DNA of 64,000 bases from SHWC01 sp050173345. Lineage in GTDB: Bacteria > Pseudomonadota > Alphaproteobacteria > UBA828. Both the position numbers and the translations under genes were made by a program. The stretch lies in NCBI GenBank assembly GCA_050173345.1, contig JBFXKW010000001.1:186001-250000 (forward strand). The letters are read 5' to 3'. The notes under the pieces are model-generated. The model saw only the letters and a list, made by a program, of their open reading frames with translations, did no database searches and had not been told where the DNA came from. Position 1 is the stretch's first letter. Each line of letters begins with the position of its first letter. Shown piece by piece: positions 63,862 to 64,000 of this stretch.

Positions 63862-64000
63862 CCGCTCGGCATGCCGCGGTCTCTGATGGCCGTTGCCGGC
63901 GGTGGTGGAAATGCAACGGTCCGCATGTGCGGCGGGCACCGCGAGCGTGGGCGCTCTATGCTGGGGCGGCGCCCGGGCTCGGGGCGAGCGGCCCCGGCGG

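Overview
The window is a chromosomal segment of a GC-rich alphaproteobacterium, probably Rhodospirillales-like. This placement is inferred from gene families and gene order, not from any database search. The main pointers are tig-clpP-clpX-lon-hupB followed by tRNA-Val and tRNA-Asp, an rrf2-sufBCDSUTA operon, a glnBA pair with a sigma-54 promoter, an aapJQMP amino-acid ABC operon, and REP-like palindromes built on GTCATTGCCGGGCTTGACC. I see no prophage, insertion sequence, CRISPR array, rRNA or plasmid module.

Layout. 1-10 kb: small-molecule catabolism, with a cut aldo/keto reductase, an orphan hydantoinase B, an adenylate cyclase with a membrane sensor, a PxpB/PxpC pair, an SRPBCC protein, an iron alcohol dehydrogenase and a LarA-like protein. 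10-17 kb: a Bcr/CflA-type exporter, aapJQMP, an exported unknown and an exported cyclophilin. 17-24 kb: a redoxin/2-oxoglutarate oxygenase fusion with a DAO-type oxidase, divergent from a CodA-like deaminase; then a VOC protein, nicotinate phosphoribosyltransferase and two small proteins. 24-30 kb: a three-subunit molybdenum hydroxylase converging on a diheme cytochrome c, a lipoprotein globin and an enolase-superfamily enzyme. 30-32 kb: 3-oxoacid CoA-transferase subunits split by repeats. 32-39 kb: the complete SUF operon. 39-43 kb: orphan tatA, glnBA, an aminotransferase and tRNA-His. 43-50 kb: two lipoproteins, a DsbA-family protein, parE, a DEAD-box helicase and a stand-alone RAM protein. 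49.7-56.4 kb: sir2/yjbQ/FIST/amidase on the minus strand, then nnr and malonyl-CoA decarboxylase on the plus strand. 56.5-64 kb: tRNA-Leu and the tig/clpP/clpX/lon/hupB proteostasis block, ending with two tRNAs.

How the genes fit together. The right half is mostly conserved core machinery: Fe-S assembly, nitrogen sensing, proteolysis and nucleoid protein. The left half is accessory catabolism of amides, cyclic imides, heterocycles and amino acids. Several enzymes there are heterocycle- or amide-directed (HyuB, PxpBC, CodA-like deaminase, molybdenum hydroxylase, amidase), but they sit in separate transcription units, so a single pathway is only a hypothesis.

The most interesting leads are: the redoxin/oxygenase fusion whose redoxin half has lost the usual peroxidatic cysteine; the CodA-like deaminase that keeps every catalytic residue but has Ser where CodA has Asp314; the exported lipoprotein globin beside a diheme cytochrome; two strong minus-strand terminators in a gene-free stretch at 43.0-43.4 kb; and a perfect hairpin that buries the ribosome-binding site of the RAM gene. 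None is proven to be a new system.
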